Shown: positions 62,836 to 64,000 of the stretch, piece by piece | How positions within the stretch are numbered: the stretch's first letter is position 1 | Layout of the letters: the number at the start of each line of letters is the position of its first letter | NCBI GenBank assembly: GCA_964016885.1 | Contig: OZ024742.1 | Coordinates: forward strand, 114,517,939-114,581,938 | Direction of reading: 5' to 3' | Length of the DNA stretch: 64,000 bases | DNA from: Eledone cirrhosa | Taxonomy: Eukaryota; Mollusca; Cephalopoda; Octopoda; Eledonidae | Made by a program: the position numbers and the translations under genes | Notes under the pieces: model-generated | The model's input: the letters and a program-made list of their open reading frames with translations, nothing else | Told to the model about the DNA's origin: nothing | The model's database searches: none

Positions 62836-63395
62836 ATAATTCATCATTATTTTTTCTTCATGTCTCAGCATAAAGTCTTAATTCACACAGTTATTCAATA
62901 TTTTAACTTTTGTTAATCTTTTAATTAAACTAACCAGATTTGTTTTAAAGCTGGTTAGCTTATCTCTTCCTATAGGCCCAATGGTCAAACATGTGTTTTT
63001 TTCTGAAACACATTCCTCAATATTTTGTTGAAATTAACATGGTTGACAAATTTCTTGCTGTCGTTACACATAATTGACAGTTCTCCATAGAATGGAAAAG
63101 CCAAATATAATAATAATTGTTATTATTATTATTGGTCGTTGAAGCGAATGGACGTACTATCGTGAGGTCAAGTAAATTTAATGTTTCTACTTTTGAAATA
63201 AGTTTGTTATTAATAATTTTGTTTCAAACGGGGAATAAGACTTTAGTCCCTTCACCCAAGAAATATTTAAACTTTGTGTGTTTAAAAGAAAACTTTTATC
63301 AAAACAAACCACGGTGGAGCCACGCCTCCCAGCTTTGAGTTTGCAGTCTTGCGACAGCGAGTCAAGCATTCAGGCTAATAACAATTTTAAAATGT
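62836..63395. other. no supported gene
   Basis: AT-rich. The 73-codon frame at 63,117-63,338 has no recognised domain. Confidence 0.4.
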
Positions 63396-63746
63396 AACAA
63401 CACTTCAGGCAACATCACCAATACTAGCACCAACTACAGTGAGAACACTAATATAAACAACAATGACAACAGCAGCCACAACGACATTACCTATAACAGT
63501 CAAAAAGCAGTCGTGAGCAAGAACGACAACAGCACCAGCAACTACGACAACAAAAACAACAATAACTGCAATAATGACAATAACACCAACAACAGAAAGA
63601 ACGACAACAAATACAACAATATCAACAACAACAGCAACAACAACAATAACAACAATAGCAGCAGCATCAATATCAACGAAACAACAACAATAACATCCAT
63701 ACCAGCACCAACAACAAGCAGTAGCGGGAGCAATAATGGTACCGCT
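63396..63746. repeat. imperfect ACA/AAC trinucleotide tract
   Basis: Cryptically simple sequence of AAC, ACA and AGC units over about 350 bp. It translates as an Asn-rich frame on the plus strand and a Leu/Val-rich one on the minus. I treat both as by-products, although the plus frame is in phase with the open frame that follows. Confidence 0.85.
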
Positions 63747-63749
63747 TAA

Positions 63750-64000
63750 AAGGAGGCCACTTCTTTCGCAGGTGTGGCCCAACATATAGAAACAGCGTTA
63801 GTCACACAGGAGGAGATGGCAGTCGCATGGGCCATGGTGACAAGAAATGACAATAGTGTCTCCCTGAAACCTCCACCCGATTTTTTAAAGGATCAGCAGC
63901 TACGGACGTTGACCTACCGCACCGTAAACAAAATGTCACATCGGGTAGAGACAGCAACGGAGGCTCACATCCAAAAGGCATTGGGGTGCATCTGGGCGCG
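63750..64000 (+). CDS. partial unidentified open frame at window edge
   Basis: After a stop at 63,747-63,749 the same phase stays open for 83 codons to the end of the window. It reads TSFAGVAQHIETALVTQEE, MAVAWAMVTRNDN, KPPPDFLKDQQLRTL, YRTVNKMSHRVETATEA, HIQKALGC. Composition is balanced and charged, with a helix-like heptad feel, unlike the repeat-derived frames elsewhere. An AG preceded by a short pyrimidine stretch (CTTCTTTCGCAG, ending near 63,772) could be a splice acceptor. It could be a transposon ORF1/gag-type protein or a host exon. I do not recognise it. Confidence 0.4.

Noticed and set aside
63405..63785. 126-codon Val-rich minus frame over the trinucleotide tract
   Set aside because: Complement of an AAC/ACA low-complexity tract; composition alone explains it.

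Overview
This is a repeat-dominated stretch of animal nuclear DNA, most likely from a cephalopod (octopus-like). Three things support that. Long (TA)n, (CA)n and (GA)n arrays occur every one to two kilobases. tRNA-derived SINEs recur with the wording I associate with octopus genomes (a TACTTTATTTTATCG block and a GGCGGGATTTGAACTC B-box strand). Penelope-like, LINE, mariner and foldback elements are all present. The species is an inference from memory of such repeats; no search was run. I found no convincing host gene, tRNA, rRNA or CRISPR array. Nearly every reading frame made of Tyr-Ile, Cys-Val or His-Thr runs is translated microsatellite.

Layout. Positions 1-7,700 hold microsatellites, a locally repeated module (3,919-4,815), a tandem decayed SINE block (6,330-6,840) and a LINE reverse-transcriptase remnant (6,913-7,560). 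A mariner transposase pseudogene lies at 9,325-10,195 on the minus strand. Positions 10,800-15,450 hold repeats with hammerhead-ribozyme-like cores, a 1.3-kb long-inverted-repeat element (13,804-15,107) and a near-perfect 239-bp palindrome. Positions 17,900-22,400 hold the best preserved gene content: a Penelope-like element (PLE) with a 620-codon YRDD reverse transcriptase, a frameshifted GIY-YIG endonuclease, and a head-to-head 5'-truncated second copy. Positions 24,500-25,430 hold a LINE tail and a small unidentified coding remnant.

Positions 28,022-43,815 are two tandem copies of a 7-9 kb segment. Each copy carries the same inverted-repeat PLE composite. Copy A also holds about 1.5 kb, including a LINE fragment, that is replaced in copy B by one long TA array. 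A third, different PLE (YIDD reverse transcriptase) follows on the minus strand at 43,913-46,532; its main frame has no convenient ATG. A decayed LINE (51,070-52,855), a perfect 116-bp palindrome (55,481), a foldback element with a nested hAT-like MITE (57,582-58,538), several SINEs and an open frame running off the right edge complete the window.

The strongest unexpected signal is a set of hammerhead-like modules. The modules at 11,278-11,340 and 14,996-15,059 share the core and the flanking pairing, but their stem II sequences differ while the base pairs are kept. A further candidate at 17,974-18,017 has all three stems with one core substitution. A second pattern is that almost every element boundary falls in or beside a (TA)n array.
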